Shown in pieces: positions 41,558-49,283 of a DNA stretch of 64,000 nucleotides. The DNA is from Variovorax paradoxus (GTDB lineage Bacteria; Pseudomonadota; Gammaproteobacteria; Burkholderiales; Burkholderiaceae_C). Below the pieces are notes generated by a model that worked only from the letters and a program-made list of their open reading frames with translations, did no database searches and was not told the DNA's origin. Made by a program: the position numbers and the translations under genes. The stretch covers positions 124,001 to 188,000 of the forward strand of contig NZ_JAGGNV010000003.1 of assembly GCF_018614955.1 (NCBI RefSeq). Direction: 5' to 3'. The stretch's first letter is position 1. The number at the start of each line of letters is the position of its first letter.

Positions 41558-42210
41558 GCGTCCTCCTCGCGCGCTTGCGCCGAGGCCTCGGCCGCGTGGT
41601 CGTCGGTACCGTGCACCTCGAGCTGCGCGCGCACGATCTGGAACACCTCGCGGTAGGCCTTGCCCTGGCGCGGCGCCTCGCCGGGCGGGCCTGCCTTGAT
41701 GTCCTTGCGGGCCTGGCGCACCAGCGCGCGCAGCTGCTGGGCGTCGGTGCCGGGATGGGTCTCGATCCAGCCGCCGACCGCGTCGTCGTCGGCGATCAGG
41801 CGGTCGCGCCAGCGTTCGGCGTCGTGCAGGATCGCCGTCTCCTGGGCCGGGCCTCGGTTCTGCTCGTCGAGTGCGCTGCGCACCGCGTCGAGGGTGGCCG
41901 CATCGAGGCCGCGCATCAGCTTGCCGATGAACTGCATCTGGCGCCGCTTGCCTTCGAAATTGGTGATGCGCTTGGCTTCTTCGATCGCGTCCTTCAGCTT
42001 TTCGCCGAGATCGAGCTTGTCGAGCAGGCTGGCGCGCAGCGTGAGCAGGGCTTCGCCCAGCGCCTGCAGTTCGGTGCTTTCGCGCTTGAGATCGGTTCTG
42101 CTTGCTGCGTCGGTGCCCTTGAGCTCGCGCTTGAGCTCCAGATCGAGTTCGCTGCCTTCGGCCACGAACTGGCCGCGGACGAAGTAGCCTTTTTTGGGTT
42201 TGCGGGGCAT
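41554..42210 (-). CDS. darP: Ribosome biogenesis factor DarP (YjgA)
   Basis: A 218-residue DUF615 protein: MPRKPKKGYFVRGQFVAEGSELD at the start, then the helical KRITNFEGKRRQMQFIGKLMR (typical), and ERWRDRLI..WIETHPGTDAQQLRALVRQARKD. DarP acts in late 50S assembly. The ATG at 42210 is preferred over an in-frame start at 42252 because the conserved basic start begins there. It diverges from pmbA across 58 bp, an arrangement conserved in proteobacteria. Confidence 0.88.
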   Translation of the reverse strand: MPRKPKKGYFVRGQFVAEGSELDLELKRELKGTDAASRTDLKRESTELQALGEALLTLRASLLDKLDLGEKLKDAIEEAKRITNFEGKRRQMQFIGKLMRGLDAATLDAVRSALDEQNRGPAQETAILHDAERWRDRLIADDDAVGGWIETHPGTDAQQLRALVRQARKDIKAGPPGEAPRQGKAYREVFQIVRAQLEVHGTDDHAAEASAQAREEDA

Positions 42211-42268
42211 AGAGGCAATCGTTGGCCGCACCATCGGGAACAGGGGGCGCAAGTATCATAGCCAACAC

Positions 42269-43639
42269 ATGAGCACATCTTCCTCGCGCGCCGATTCCGG
42301 CTTCGCCTACACCCGCCCCTTCTTCGAAAACCTGGTCGATTCGGCCTTGGCGCATGCCAAGAAGCTCGGCGCTACCGACGTCGGCGCCGAGGCGTCCGAA
42401 GGCTGCGGCCTGAGCGTCTCGGTGCGCAAGGGCGAGCTGGAGAACGTCGAACGCAACCGCGACAAGTCGCTCGGCGTCACGGTCTACGTGGGCCACCGCC
42501 GCGGCAATGCCAGCACCTCCGACTTCTCCGAGGCGGCCGTCGCGCAGACCGTGCAGGCAGCCTACGACATCGCGCGCTTCACGGCCGAAGATCCGGTCAG
42601 CGGCCTGCCCGACGAGGCCGACATCGTCACCGACCAGCCCGATCTCGACCTGTTCCATCCCTGGAACATCAACAGCGAGCAGGCCGCTGCGCTGGCGCTC
42701 GAATGCGAAGCCGCGGCACTGTCGACGGACAAACGCATCACCAACAGCGAAGGCGCTGGCGTCTCGGCGCAGCAAAGCCATTTCTTCAGCGCCCATACGC
42801 GCGGATTCCGCGGCGGCTATGCGAGCTCGCGCCATTCGATCTCGGTGGCGCCGATCGCGGGCAAGGGCAACGACATGCAGCGCGACGCCTGGTACAGCTC
42901 GATGCGCTCGGCCGGCGAACTGGCGAGCCCGGCGGCCGTCGGGCGCTATGCGGCCGAGCGCGCGCTGAGCCGCCTCAAGTCGCGCAAGATCAAGACGACT
43001 GAATGCCCGGTGCTCTTCGAGTCGCCGATGGCGGCCGGGTTGCTGGGCGGCCTGGTGCAGGCCACCAGCGGCGGCGCGCTCTACCGCAAGAGCAGCTTCC
43101 TGCTCGACTCGCTCGGCAAGCCGGTGCTGGCCAAGCACATCGACGTGCTCGAAGACCCACACATCCTGCGCGGCAAGGGCAGCTCGCCCTTCGACGACGA
43201 GGGTGTCACCACCCGCAAGCGCAAGGTGGTCGACGGCGGCCGGCTCGAGGGCTATTTCCTGAGCACCTACTCGGCGCGCAAGCTGGGCATGAAGACCACC
43301 GGCAACGCCGGCGGGTCGCACAACCTCACGTTGAGTTCGCGCCAGACGAAGAAGGATGACGACCTGGACGCGATGCTCGCCAAGCTCGGCACCGGCCTCT
43401 TCGTGATCGAGTTGATGGGGCAGGGCGTCAACTACGTGACGGGCGACTACTCGCGCGGCGCGAGCGGCTTCTGGGTCGAGAACGGCCGGATTGCCTTCCC
43501 GGTGCAGGAGATCACCATCGCCGGCAACCTGAAAACCATGCTGCTGGGCATCGAGGCAGTCGGCGCTGATGCCTACAACTACGGCGCCAAGACCACCGGC
43601 TCGATCCTGGTCAACAGGATGAAGGTCGCCGGAAGCTAA
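42269..43639 (+). CDS. pmbA: Metalloprotease subunit PmbA (TldE)
   Basis: A 456-residue TldD/PmbA family protein: DVGAEASEGCGLSVSVRKGELENVERNRDKSLGVTVYVG, SFLLDSLGKPVL, SRGASGFWVENGRIAFPVQEITIAGNLKTMLLGIEAVG. Together with TldD it degrades unfolded peptides and matures some microcins. The ATG at 42269 is chosen; an upstream frame extension to 42194 overlaps the darP region. Its stop overlaps the Nudix gene's end by four bases. Confidence 0.9.
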   Translation: MSTSSSRADSGFAYTRPFFENLVDSALAHAKKLGATDVGAEASEGCGLSVSVRKGELENVERNRDKSLGVTVYVGHRRGNASTSDFSEAAVAQTVQAAYDIARFTAEDPVSGLPDEADIVTDQPDLDLFHPWNINSEQAAALALECEAAALSTDKRITNSEGAGVSAQQSHFFSAHTRGFRGGYASSRHSISVAPIAGKGNDMQRDAWYSSMRSAGELASPAAVGRYAAERALSRLKSRKIKTTECPVLFESPMAAGLLGGLVQATSGGALYRKSSFLLDSLGKPVLAKHIDVLEDPHILRGKGSSPFDDEGVTTRKRKVVDGGRLEGYFLSTYSARKLGMKTTGNAGGSHNLTLSSRQTKKDDDLDAMLAKLGTGLFVIELMGQGVNYVTGDYSRGASGFWVENGRIAFPVQEITIAGNLKTMLLGIEAVGADAYNYGAKTTGSILVNRMKVAGS

Positions 43640-44100
43640 GCCGCGTCTGCGAGCAGCGCCTCGCGCACCTTGGCGATGGCGTTGACGTAAGGCGCCGTGA
43701 AGCCGTCGAGCGGCGCATCGGGCGCCAGCCAGCTGAAGCTGAACACCAGCCCGTCTTCTTCGGGACTGCCCATGGCCACGTGGTCGAAGGTCTCGGGCAG
43801 CGGCGCCGGCGCACGCATCAGGAACAGGTGCCAGAGCTGGGCATGCCGGTGCACGTTGCCTTCGATGCCGGCCTCGCAGTCGCGCTCCAGCGTGCCCAGC
43901 GGCTGCAGTTCGCCGCGGAAGTCGATGCCCGACTCTTCCAGCAGTTCACGCCGCACGGCGTCTTCGGGCGCCTCGTCGAGCTCGACCGTGCCCTTGGGCA
44001 GCTGCATGCTCTTGTCGCCGGGGTGATGGAAGACCAGCAGGCGATTCCGGTCATCCACCACGCAGGCGCAGGCCTTGTGGATCGCGGTGCGTGCCTTCAC
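43636..44100 (-). CDS. Nudix hydrolase
   Basis: A 154-residue Nudix protein. The Nudix box GTVELDEAPEDAVRRELLEESGI fits GX5EX7REUXEEXGU exactly at residues about 37-59. The start (ACACVVDDRNRLLVFHHPGD) is the usual first strand. The substrate, a nucleoside diphosphate linked compound, is not predictable. Separated from yqeY by two bases. Confidence 0.85.
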   Translation of the reverse strand: MKARTAIHKACACVVDDRNRLLVFHHPGDKSMQLPKGTVELDEAPEDAVRRELLEESGIDFRGELQPLGTLERDCEAGIEGNVHRHAQLWHLFLMRAPAPLPETFDHVAMGSPEEDGLVFSFSWLAPDAPLDGFTAPYVNAIAKVREALLADAA

Positions 44101-44102
44101 CC

Positions 44103-44552
44103 TCAGCCGCCCGAGAGCGCGGCCTTCACGGCGGCGCTGACCTGGCCCATGTCGGCCTTGCCGGCCAGGCGGGTCTTGACGGCGCCCATCACCTTGCCCA
44201 TGTCGCCGGGGCCCTTGGCGTCGAGTTCGGCCACGATGGCCTTCACTTCCGCAGTGATCTCGTCCGCGCCCATGCGTTGGGGCAGGTACACCTCGAGCAC
44301 CTTGATCTCGGCGGCTTCCTTGTCGGCCAGGTCGGTGCGGCCACCCTGGGTGAAGGCGGCGACCGAGTCCTTGCGCTGCTTGATCAGCTTGTCGACGATG
44401 GCCACGACCATCGCATCGTCGAGCTCGATGCGCTCGTCGACTTCCTTCTGCTTGAGGGCGGCGAGCAGCAGGCGGATGGTGCCCAGGCGCTCCGAGTCCT
44501 TGGCGCGCATCGCGGTCTTCATGTCTTCGGTGATCTGGTCCTTGAGGCTCAT
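44103..44552 (-). CDS. yqeY: GatB/YqeY domain protein
   Basis: A 149-residue YqeY protein: SLKDQITEDMKTAMRAKDSERLGTIRLLLAALKQKEVDER and LEVYLPQRMGADEITAEVKAIV, ending with a GatB-like helical domain (DMGKVMGAVKTRLAGKADMGQVSAAVK). This domain binds tRNA in the GatB amidotransferase. Gene order rpsU-yqeY is conserved across many bacteria. Confidence 0.9.
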   Translation of the reverse strand: MSLKDQITEDMKTAMRAKDSERLGTIRLLLAALKQKEVDERIELDDAMVVAIVDKLIKQRKDSVAAFTQGGRTDLADKEAAEIKVLEVYLPQRMGADEITAEVKAIVAELDAKGPGDMGKVMGAVKTRLAGKADMGQVSAAVKAALSGG

Positions 44553-44573
44553 GGCAGGCTTTCTTGACAGGCT

Positions 44574-44611
44574 AAAAACAAAAGCCGCGGCAGGTATCCC
44601 TGGCGCGGCTC
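44574..44611 (-). terminator. Intrinsic terminator between rpsU and yqeY
   Basis: On the minus strand the stem AGCCGCG-CC-AGG, loop, CCT-GC-CGCGGCT is followed by TTTTGTTTTT. It should reduce yqeY transcription relative to rpsU, so S21 is made in higher amounts. Confidence 0.8.
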
Positions 44612-44650
44612 TGAACCGGACGCTGGCTTCGGCGCCAGCGCGGCGGATGC

Positions 44651-44863
44651 TCAGTACAGCTTCTTGGGAAGCTGCATGCTGCGCACGCGCTTGTAATGGC
44701 GCTTGACCGCTGCGGCCTTCTTGCGCTTGCGCTCGGCGGTCGGCTTTTCGTAGAACTCGCGGGCACGCAGGTCGGTCAGCAGGCCGAGTTTTTCGATGGT
44801 GCGCTTGAAGCGGCGCAGCGCGACGTCGAAGGGCTCGTTTTCTTTAACGCGGATGGTGGTCAT
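44651..44863 (-). CDS. rpsU: 30S ribosomal protein S21
   Basis: A 70-residue basic protein of normal S21 length: [27 protein letters not shown], ending [11 protein letters not shown]21 sits on the small subunit near the anti-Shine-Dalgarno and helps start translation. 110 bases upstream are free for its promoter. Confidence 0.96.
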
Positions 44864-44973
44864 TTAAAAATCGGTCTTGTTGAATTTGGCCTGGGGAAGA
44901 TCGGGCCCCGGGCCGGGTTCCTCAACTGAAAAATGGGGTAGGCCGTTGAGGGGAGGCCAAAGTTAGCCCGACA

Positions 44974-46176
44974 TTATAACGCGTGCGCGCAGGCATGCGC
45001 GCTGGCCCAGGCCCACTGGAAGTTGTAACCCCCGAGCCAGCCCGTCACGTCGACCACTTCGCCGATGAAGTACAGGCCGCGCTGCTTCGATTCCATGGTC
45101 TGGGATGAGAGCTCGCGGGTGTCGATGCCGCCGGCCGTGACCTCGGCCTTCTTGTAGCCCTCGGTGCCGCTGGGCGTGATCTGCCAGCGTGCGATGCGCT
45201 CGGCCAGCGCGGCCAGCGCCCGGTCGGCCGCCTCGTTAATCGGACGCTGCAGCGCCGCGTCCTGCCCGACCCAGGCGTCCGCCAGCCGCGAGGGCACCAG
45301 CGCGGCCAGTTCGTTGCCGATGCGCTTGCGCGAGCGTTGCTTGGCAACGCCCAGCGAGGCCCGGACGTCCACCCCGGGCGCGAAGTCGATGGTGAGCGGC
45401 GCGCCCGGCTGCCAGTAGCTCGAAATCTGCAGCACCGCGGGGCCCGAGAGGCCGCGGTGAGTGAAGAGCAGGTCTTCCAGGAACACCGCGCGCTCCTTTT
45501 TGGCGCCGGTCTCGATCTGCACCGGCAGCGCCAGGCCGGCCAGCTCGGCATAGGGCGACCAGGCTTCGCCGCCGAAGGTCAGGGGCACCAAGGCAGGGCG
45601 CGGTGCGACCACGCGCAGGCCGAACTGGGCCGCGAGCCGGTAGCCGAAATCGCTGGCGCCGATCTGCGGAATGGAAAGGCCGCCGGTCGCAATCACCAGC
45701 TTGGGCGCCTGGACGGCGCCTCGGCTGGTGTCGATCCGAAAGCCGGCGTCATCGGAAAACGCGATCTCGCCGACGCTGCAGGGCTGCCAGTGCGCGACGC
45801 CGCCGCTGGCGCATTCGGCCAGCAGCATGTCGATGATCTGCTGCGAGCTGCCGTCGCAGAAGAGCTGGCCCTTGTGCTTCTCGTGGAAGGCGATGCCGTG
45901 GCGCTGCACCAGCTCGATGAACTGCTGCGGCGTGTAGCGCGACAGCGCCGAGCGGCAGAAATGCGGGTTGTCGCCGATGAAATGGCGCTGCGGCGCGCGC
46001 ACGTCCAGGTCGCGGTTGGTGAAGTTGGCGCGCCCGCCGCCCGAGATGCGGATCTTTTCCGCGATGCGCTCGCCATGGTCGATGAGCAGCACCTTGAGGC
46101 CGCGCTGCCCCGCCAGTCCGGCGCAGAAGAGGCCGGCGGCACCCGCGCCGACGACCACCGCGTCGAACGCGTTCAT
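44974..46176 (-). CDS. NAD(P)/FAD-dependent oxidoreductase, BaiN/HI0933 family
   Basis: A 400-residue flavoprotein with an N-terminal FAD motif VVVGAGAAGLFCAGLAGQRG, then KIRISGGGRANFTN (family hallmark) and GEVVDVTGWLGGYNFQWAWASAHACA at the C-terminus. The same family includes HI0933 and YhiN; the reaction is not firmly known. Its ATG overlaps the stop of the mini-ORF (46173-46232), which bridges to the upstream gene. Confidence 0.85.
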   Translation of the reverse strand: MNAFDAVVVGAGAAGLFCAGLAGQRGLKVLLIDHGERIAEKIRISGGGRANFTNRDLDVRAPQRHFIGDNPHFCRSALSRYTPQQFIELVQRHGIAFHEKHKGQLFCDGSSQQIIDMLLAECASGGVAHWQPCSVGEIAFSDDAGFRIDTSRGAVQAPKLVIATGGLSIPQIGASDFGYRLAAQFGLRVVAPRPALVPLTFGGEAWSPYAELAGLALPVQIETGAKKERAVFLEDLLFTHRGLSGPAVLQISSYWQPGAPLTIDFAPGVDVRASLGVAKQRSRKRIGNELAALVPSRLADAWVGQDAALQRPINEAADRALAALAERIARWQITPSGTEGYKKAEVTAGGIDTRELSSQTMESKQRGLYFIGEVVDVTGWLGGYNFQWAWASAHACAHAL

Positions 46177-46232
46177 TCAGCAAACCTCCGCGCTGCGGTG
46201 CGAGTCCCTTCGGGCGGCCGTGCGGGGCTCAT
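46173..46232 (-). CDS. Coupling mini-ORF (19 codons), copy 1
   Basis: ATG overlaps the stop of the upstream sterol-desaturase-like gene and its TGA overlaps the ATG of the flavoprotein gene, both as ATGA. It reads MSPARPPEGTRTAARRFAE and contains GCGGAGGTTTGC, a perfect Shine-Dalgarno for the downstream ATG. It shares the 3' half (CGCAGCGCGGAGGTT) with the two copies at 48224-48286 and 60447-60509. Confidence 0.45.
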   Translation of the reverse strand: MSPARPPEGTRTAARRFAE

Positions 46233-47359
46233 CCCTTCCACACGAACGGGAACTTCAGCTGCTTGAAGAAGCCGTTGGGCACGTAGTCGCCGACCACGCC
46301 GTAGCGCTCGGGCCAGAGCCTGGTGCTCTTGACGGCCGTGCCGAAGAGGTAGTCGAGGAAGGCGTAGTGCGCCGCGTAGTTCTTGTCGATCGCCTCGTCG
46401 TCCTGGCTGTGGTGCCAGTGATGGAAGTTGGGCGTGACGATGAGGTAGCGCAGCGGCCCGAGGCGCACGCTTACGTTGCAGTGGTTGAAGACCGCCTGGA
46501 AGCCGACCACCACGATGTAGGCGTCGATCACTTCCTTGCTGAAGCCCAGCACGTAGATCGGCGCCAGCACCAGCGTGCGCGTGATCAGCAGCTCGAGGAT
46601 GTGCTGGCGCGATCCGGCCATCCAGTCCATGCTCTTCACGCTGTGGTGCACCGCGTGCAGGCGCCACAGGAGCGGCACCTCGTGGTAGGCGCGGTGCGTC
46701 CAGTACTGCACCAGGTCGGCCACCAGGACGATCAGCAGCACGCCGGCCCAGAAGGGCAGCCCGGCGACCCAGCCGCGCACGCCGTCGTTGGCGGCCCAGC
46801 CGAAGAGCTTGTGCACCAGCAGGTTGGTCGCGAGCAGCACGAAGCCCACGATCATGTGGTTGACGACGAAGTGGTGGAAGTCGGTCTGCCACTCGGCGCG
46901 GAACACCGGCTGGTCCTTGCGGTGCGCGAACAGCTTCTCGATGAAGATGAAGATCAGCGAAGAGCCCAGCAAGTCGAGGATGAACCAGTCCAGGCCGATG
47001 TAGGGCGTGTTGTCGGCGAAGTCGTTGACCGGCACCTTGTGCCCGCCGAGCAGCGCCGCCGCGACCACCAGCAGGAAGGCGAAGGAGGAGAGCCAGCGCG
47101 AGCGGTTGAAGATGATGTTCACCAGCGAGAGGCCGCCGGAAATCACCATCGCCGCGAGCAGCACGATGCGCATCACGTCGACGTTGTAGCTGCGGCGCAG
47201 CTCGGGCGTGCTGAGGTACTGCGGGAAGTGGAAGACCAGCACGCCCAGGAAGCACAGGATGCCCAGCGAGAGTGCAATGGTGCCCGTGACCAGGCCCTTG
47301 CCGCGTTGCAGCTCGCCGTGGCTTTCGGTGAATTCGTTGAGTTTGTCGAGCTCCAGCAT
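46229..47359 (-). CDS. Fatty acid hydroxylase / sterol desaturase family membrane enzyme
   Basis: A 376-residue membrane protein with several hydrophobic segments and the His cluster motifs HRAYHEV, HAVHHSV and NFHHWHHSQ, which bind two iron atoms in this superfamily. It would hydroxylate or desaturate a lipid. The substrate is not predicted. The N-terminal 110 residues add extra membrane spans. Confidence 0.8.
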   Translation of the reverse strand: MLELDKLNEFTESHGELQRGKGLVTGTIALSLGILCFLGVLVFHFPQYLSTPELRRSYNVDVMRIVLLAAMVISGGLSLVNIIFNRSRWLSSFAFLLVVAAALLGGHKVPVNDFADNTPYIGLDWFILDLLGSSLIFIFIEKLFAHRKDQPVFRAEWQTDFHHFVVNHMIVGFVLLATNLLVHKLFGWAANDGVRGWVAGLPFWAGVLLIVLVADLVQYWTHRAYHEVPLLWRLHAVHHSVKSMDWMAGSRQHILELLITRTLVLAPIYVLGFSKEVIDAYIVVVGFQAVFNHCNVSVRLGPLRYLIVTPNFHHWHHSQDDEAIDKNYAAHYAFLDYLFGTAVKSTRLWPERYGVVGDYVPNGFFKQLKFPFVWKG

Positions 47360-47438
47360 CCTGATCTCCCGCCCGTGTTCGAGGGCTGGAGGATTCTAGG
47401 GGTGGCGCCGGAACATGCCGACAGGCCGAACGGCCGAT

Positions 47439-48227
47439 TCAGGTGCCGAAGTGCGTCGCCGGCAGGGCGGCCGCGGCCAGGCCGCGCAACACGTCGCCGA
47501 CCACGATCACCGACGGACTGCCGAGCCCGGCCGCCGCCAGGTCGAAGGGCAGGCGCGCGAGCGTGGTCGCGATATGGCGCTGCTGCGGCAGGCTCGCATG
47601 CTGGATCACGGCGACGGGCGTGTCGCCCGCCAGGCCGTGCAGCAGCTCGTTCTGGATATGGGCCACGCCCGTGACGCCCATGTAGATCACCAGCGTGAGC
47701 CGCGCATCGCGCGCCGTGGCGGCCAGCTGCCGCCAGTCGGTCGGATGCTGGTCGGCCGCATGGCCGGTCTTGGCGTGGCCGGTGACGAACACCACGCCCT
47801 GCGCATGGTCGCGGTGCGTGAGCGGCACGCCCAGCGCGGTGACGGCGGCGAGGCCGGCCGTGATGCCGTTGATCACCCGCACCTCGATGCCTTCTTCGCG
47901 CAGGTGCTCCACCTCCTCGCCGCCGCGGCCGAAGATGAAGGGGTCGCCGCCCTTGAGGCGCACCACGGTCTCGCCTTCGCGCACCGCGGTGATCATGAGC
48001 CGCTCGATGAAGGCCTGCGGCGTGCTCTTGCAGCCGCCGCGCTTGCCGACATGGACGATGCGCGCACCGGGGCGCGCATAGGCCAGGATCTCGTCGCTGA
48101 CCAGGTCGTCGACCAGGAGCACCGTCGCCGCCTGGATCGCCTTGACGGCCTTGATTGTGAGCAATTCGGGGTCGCCGGGGCCGGCGCCGACCAGGGTGCA
48201 GCTGCCGTGATGGGAAAGGGTGCTCAC
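47439..48227 (-). CDS. cobA: Uroporphyrinogen-III C-methyltransferase (SUMT)
   Basis: A 262-residue SUMT: CTLVGAGPGDPELLTIKAVKAIQ, VVRLKGGDPFIFGRGGEEVEHLRE and VVFVTGHAKTG are the conserved loops. It makes precorrin-2, the precursor of siroheme needed by NirB. Starts at a GTG that overlaps the mini-ORF stop (GTGA), at the end of the nir/nas operon; this gives nitrite reductase its cofactor. Confidence 0.9.
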   Translation of the reverse strand: MSTLSHHGSCTLVGAGPGDPELLTIKAVKAIQAATVLLVDDLVSDEILAYARPGARIVHVGKRGGCKSTPQAFIERLMITAVREGETVVRLKGGDPFIFGRGGEEVEHLREEGIEVRVINGITAGLAAVTALGVPLTHRDHAQGVVFVTGHAKTGHAADQHPTDWRQLAATARDARLTLVIYMGVTGVAHIQNELLHGLAGDTPVAVIQHASLPQQRHIATTLARLPFDLAAAGLGSPSVIVVGDVLRGLAAAALPATHFGT

Positions 48228-48286
48228 TGGATAACCTCCGCGCTGCGCGCTACGGTATTCGCCTTGGGAACGGCCCGGCGGCTCAT
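48224..48286 (-). CDS. Coupling mini-ORF (20 codons), copy 2
   Basis: Reads MSRRAVPKANTVARSAEVIQ. The ATG overlaps the stop of ybiB and the TGA overlaps the GTG start of cobA. The encoded segment NTVARSAEV is identical with the copy at 60447-60509, with DNA identity over most of its length. It carries GCGGAGGTTATCC as ribosome site for cobA. Confidence 0.5.
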   Translation of the reverse strand: MSRRAVPKANTVARSAEVIQ

Positions 48287-49209
48287 GGATGCTCCACCTG
48301 TTGGGCCAGCTGCAGGACGTGCTCGACCTGTTGCGCGATCGCGTCCGGCACCGGCGCCTGGCCGGCCAGCACGCGCCGCGTGTAGTCGGCCGTGGTCTCG
48401 ATGTCGATTTCCTTCGGCAGCCCGGGCACCTCGGCTTGCGTGCCGGGCTCCTGGGTCTGCAGTGCGACGCGCCGGCCGCGCACGAAGCCGTCGACCTGCG
48501 CGGTACGGCGCGGGTCGGCCACGCTCTCGCCCTCGAGTCCGCGCGAGAGCAGGGCGGTCATGCCCAGCAGCTCGAAGGTCGCTGCCATCGACTCGGCGTA
48601 GGCGGGATGCGTGTAGCTGCCGACCACCACGCAGGCGCCCTGCGTCGGCTGCATCAGCTTGACCACGCTGTGGCCCGGATTGCGCAAACCCACCACGCGG
48701 CGCACGTCGAGCAGGCGCTTGAGGCCGGGGCTGAGCAGCTCGGTCGGCGCGAAGACCGCCTCGCCGTCCGCGATGGGCCGGATCGCCGCGAGCGGCGGCA
48801 CGTCGAGGGCCGCGAGCACGTTGGAGGCCAGCACCCGGGTCGATTCGGTGGCCGCGCCATGCACCAGGACCGGCAGGCCTTCGCGGGCCAGCAGCAGCGC
48901 GAGCAAGGGCGTGAGCACCGGCAGCCGGCGCGCGCCGTTGTAGCTGGGCAGTACCACCAGCGGCCGGCCGGTGGCGGGAAAGCGCGCCAGGCGCGCGTGG
49001 GTGGCATCGAGAAAGCCGGCCATCTCATCCGGCGTCTCGCCCTTGATGCGCATGGCCAGGCAGAAGGCGCCGGTCTCCAGGTCGGTCACGGTGCCGTCGA
49101 GCACCTGGCCGAAGAGGTCCGCGGCCTGCTCGCGGTTGAGCGGCCGCGCACCGCGCGCGCCGCGGCCGATTTCCTTGATGTAGTGGCTGATTCCCATGGG
49201 TACGCCCAT
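48283..49209 (-). CDS. ybiB: DNA-binding protein YbiB (TrpD2 family)
   Basis: A 308-residue protein of the glycosyltransferase family 3 / TrpD2 group: ISHYIKEIGRGARGARPLNREQAADLFGQVLDG, PLVVLPSYNGARRLPVLTPLLALLLAREG and VVGLRNPGHSVVKLMQP. YbiB proteins resemble anthranilate phosphoribosyltransferase but bind DNA and lack that activity. An in-frame ATG at 49287 overlaps the nasA stop (ATGA) and would add 26 residues not seen in the E. coli protein; a start at 49209 or 49197 fits the family better. Confidence 0.85.
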   Translation of the reverse strand: MGVPMGISHYIKEIGRGARGARPLNREQAADLFGQVLDGTVTDLETGAFCLAMRIKGETPDEMAGFLDATHARLARFPATGRPLVVLPSYNGARRLPVLTPLLALLLAREGLPVLVHGAATESTRVLASNVLAALDVPPLAAIRPIADGEAVFAPTELLSPGLKRLLDVRRVVGLRNPGHSVVKLMQPTQGACVVVGSYTHPAYAESMAATFELLGMTALLSRGLEGESVADPRRTAQVDGFVRGRRVALQTQEPGTQAEVPGLPKEIDIETTADYTRRVLAGQAPVPDAIAQQVEHVLQLAQQVEHP

Positions 49210-49283
49210 TGTCCCGCAAGGCTTATGCCGCAATACAGCTGCGCTTATGCCCTGGAAGGCAGGAAGGGGAGCCGTCCATGCGC